A DNA stretch of 64,000 nt, taken from contig JAHDVF020000498.1 of NCBI GenBank assembly GCA_022606425.2, forward strand, positions 1 to 64,000. Reading direction: 5' to 3'. The stretch is from Lepidostoma basale (taxonomy: Eukaryota; Arthropoda; Insecta; Trichoptera; Lepidostomatidae). Position 1 is the first letter of the stretch; every line of letters starts with the position of its first letter. The notes beneath the pieces are model-generated. The model searched no databases. It saw nothing but the letters and a program-made list of their open reading frames with translations, and was not told where the DNA came from. A program made the position numbers and the translations under genes. Positions 63,680 to 64,000 of the stretch are shown in pieces.

Positions 63680-64000
63680 AAATATATATTTTTATATATA
63701 TTTGGTGGCTTAATAAATTGTCAGCCATAATTGTGAATGAAGAGGAAAAAAAATTAAATATGTTAGTGTTACTTGAAAATAATTAAAGTATTGCACATCT
63801 GCAATATTAACACAGTTAAATATAATAATTATAAATAATAATATTAGTCTAAACTTTAAAAAAAAATTCCAAAACAATTCATATTTAATTTCAAAAGATG
63901 ATTAAATAATTAAGGGTCCTAAAGGAAAAATACATAATATTTTTGTGATATGTATGCATTTGAAAAAAAAAAATGTATTTTCTATTCTGAAAGACACGTG
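63680..64000. other. Intergenic, nothing recognised
   Basis: AT-rich to the window end. Confidence 0.5.

Overview
The window looks like a repeat-rich, AT-rich stretch of an insect nuclear genome, most likely lepidopteran. There is no bacterial operon organisation, rRNA or CRISPR. The reasons for the assignment are spliced fragments of a classical insect odorant-binding protein (OBP) gene family, several families of RTE-like non-LTR retrotransposons whose C-terminal proteins resemble those annotated in butterflies and moths as endonuclease-reverse transcriptase (HmRTE type), a mariner, hAT-type and Helitron debris, and tRNA-derived SINEs. The order assignment is an inference from recalled family resemblance.

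Host genes. Two pieces of OBP gene lie on the + strand. Copy A has only its last two coding exons (1838-1961 and 2091-2167). Copy B has a TATA promoter, a signal-peptide exon (14048-14101) and a second exon with the first three OBP cysteines (15007-15168). The order exon 3-4 then exon 1-2 implies at least two tandem copies or a rearrangement. Copy A has lost cysteines 5 and 6. Copy B is followed, 7 bp after its exon-2 splice donor, by a long terminal-repeat element. No other host gene is convincing; GC-rich islands at 32.1, 53.2 and 60.3 kb are candidate regulatory DNA or exons.

Layout. 1-14 kb: OBP copy A, then a patchwork of 5'-truncated LINEs, a solo LTR and foldback elements. 14-15.2 kb: OBP copy B with a foldback element in intron 1. 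15.2-22.4 kb: a 7.2-kb element with ~1.48-kb LTRs and a non-coding internal region built of tandem repeats (LARD-like). 22.4-34 kb: nested LINE fragments on both strands. 34-37 kb: a hAT MITE with an 8-bp target duplication, a full-length mariner with one stop codon, and a tRNA-derived SINE. 37-50 kb: LINE copies, two copies of a non-autonomous element carrying the LINE-A 3' tail, foldback elements, an (AAT)n tract and a second LTR. 50-64 kb: degenerate LINEs, a Helitron Rep remnant, an inverted mariner remnant, a GC-rich island and more foldback and nested LINE copies.

Labels used below for LINE fragments are local to this annotation. LINE-A has a (TTAG)n tail and ends SILSAYP. LINE-B is HmRTE-like with a (GAT)n tail. 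LINE-C has a (GAA)n tail. LINE-D encodes VTYGCEAWT. LINE-E has an (ATGA)n tail. LINE-G has a (GAA)n tail and GRRPPGRP. LINE-H encodes LLYGCETWTL. LINE-I has a (GTAA)n tail. LINE-J has a (GTT)n tail. LINE-L encodes LMYGCETWCL. CR1-like copies have a longer RT and an AT-rich TGATTT-type tail. Many copies are bracketed by direct target duplications of 8-17 bp, which fixes their ends.
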